A stretch of DNA of 64,000 nucleotides, taken from an uncultured Geobacter sp. (GTDB taxonomy: Bacteria > Desulfobacterota > Desulfuromonadia > Geobacterales > Geobacteraceae). The first letter of the stretch is position 1; the number at the start of each line of letters is the position of its first letter. This document shows positions 63,733-64,000 of this stretch, one piece after another. The DNA is taken from NCBI GenBank assembly GCA_903925075.1, contig CAIYDQ010000136.1, positions 24,215 to 88,214 of the forward strand. The letters are read 5' to 3'. Under the pieces are notes generated by a model. It had not been told where the DNA came from and did no database searches. It saw nothing but the letters and a program-made list of their open reading frames with translations. Both the position numbers and the translations under genes were made by a program.

Positions 63733-64000
63733 GCGACGCCGGGGTGGACGGGAAGATCCTGGAGCTGTTCCGCTCCGCCCCCGGCTTCGTCTCCGGCGGC
63801 GAGTTGAGCAAGCTCCTCGGGGTGTCCAGGACCGCCGTCTGGAAGCACGTCAACGGCCTGCGGGCCAACGGCTACCAGATCGAGGCCCTCCCCGCCAGGG
63901 GATACCGGCTCTTGTGCTCGCCTGAGCTTTTGACCCCGCTCGGCATCGGCGCCGGCCTTACCACCCGCAGGATCGGCTCCAAGATAATCTGTCTCCCCCA
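63729..64000 (+). CDS. birA: Biotin operon repressor / biotin-protein ligase, N-terminal part (3' end outside window)
   Basis: The start is TTG 63729 with GGAGGAGAG upstream, overlapping the nadC stop. The visible 90 residues contain a winged helix-turn-helix: ILELFRSAPGFVSGGELSKLLGVSRTAVWKHVNGLRANGYQIEA, then ARGYRLLCSPELLTP leading to the catalytic domain, which is cut off. It attaches biotin to carboxylases and, through the helix-turn-helix, may repress biotin genes. The order nadC-birA is seen in many bacteria. Confidence 0.9.
   Translation, partial: MSDAGVDGKILELFRSAPGFVSGGELSKLLGVSRTAVWKHVNGLRANGYQIEALPARGYRLLCSPELLTPLGIGAGLTTRRIGSKIICLP

Overview
The window looks like chromosomal DNA of a high-GC, anaerobic, metal-reducing deltaproteobacterium of the Geobacter/Geomonas type. 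This is inferred from gene content only: a 12-heme c7-repeat cytochrome, a tungsten aldehyde:ferredoxin oxidoreductase-family protein resembling BamB, a 2-oxoacid:acceptor oxidoreductase, sigma54-dependent response regulators, PtsP and many CoA-thioester enzymes. No rRNA, tRNA, CRISPR array, IS element or prophage was recognised.

Left part (1-33.5 kb) is a catabolic island. It begins with a 2-oxoacid oxidoreductase (cut-off FAD/Fe-S subunit, alpha, beta), a VOC protein and a BamB-like tungsten enzyme. Next is an envelope transport operon: a membrane-anchored YCF48/Asp-box protein, an MMPL/RND transporter, a DUF1302 outer-membrane protein and a DUF1329 protein. A hybrid histidine kinase and a sigma54-activating response regulator follow. 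The island ends with a ten-gene operon: HyuA/HyuB-type ATP-dependent hydrolase/carboxylase, B12-dependent acyl-CoA mutase large subunit, a B12-binding protein with an extra domain, two acyl-CoA ligases, acyl-CoA dehydrogenase, an old-yellow-enzyme type enoyl-CoA reductase, thiolase and a 3-hydroxyacyl-CoA dehydrogenase/enoyl-CoA hydratase fusion, closed by a terminator.

The strongest new signal is regulatory. The transport operon and the ten-gene operon each have a near-consensus sigma54 -24/-12 promoter. Each also carries, about 160-185 bp upstream, the same 22-bp palindrome architecture (CCGTATAA-N6-TTATACGG and its variant). The sigma54 activator gene lies directly beside one of them. I read this as one two-component-controlled regulon for uptake and degradation of an unidentified hydrophobic, probably cyclic or branched, acid or ketone. 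The mutase departs from methylmalonyl-, isobutyryl- and 2-hydroxyisobutyryl-CoA mutases at residues expected in the active site, so its substrate may be new.

Right part (33.5-64 kb) is mostly housekeeping and envelope genes: a toxin-antitoxin pair, a DnaQ-like exonuclease, an orphan sigma54 response regulator, ferritin, two SurA/PpiD-type chaperones, two YtxH proteins, PtsP, a TPR protein, a flavoprotein, purC, mreB, heptose genes gmhA/gmhB with a glycosyltransferase, a TSUP permease, a secreted Cache protein beside a chemoreceptor, SlyX, DUF1653, a pentapeptide-repeat protein, DUF72, the 12-heme cytochrome, a DUF4124 protein, nadC and the start of birA. Several intergenic palindromic repeat families are scattered through the window.
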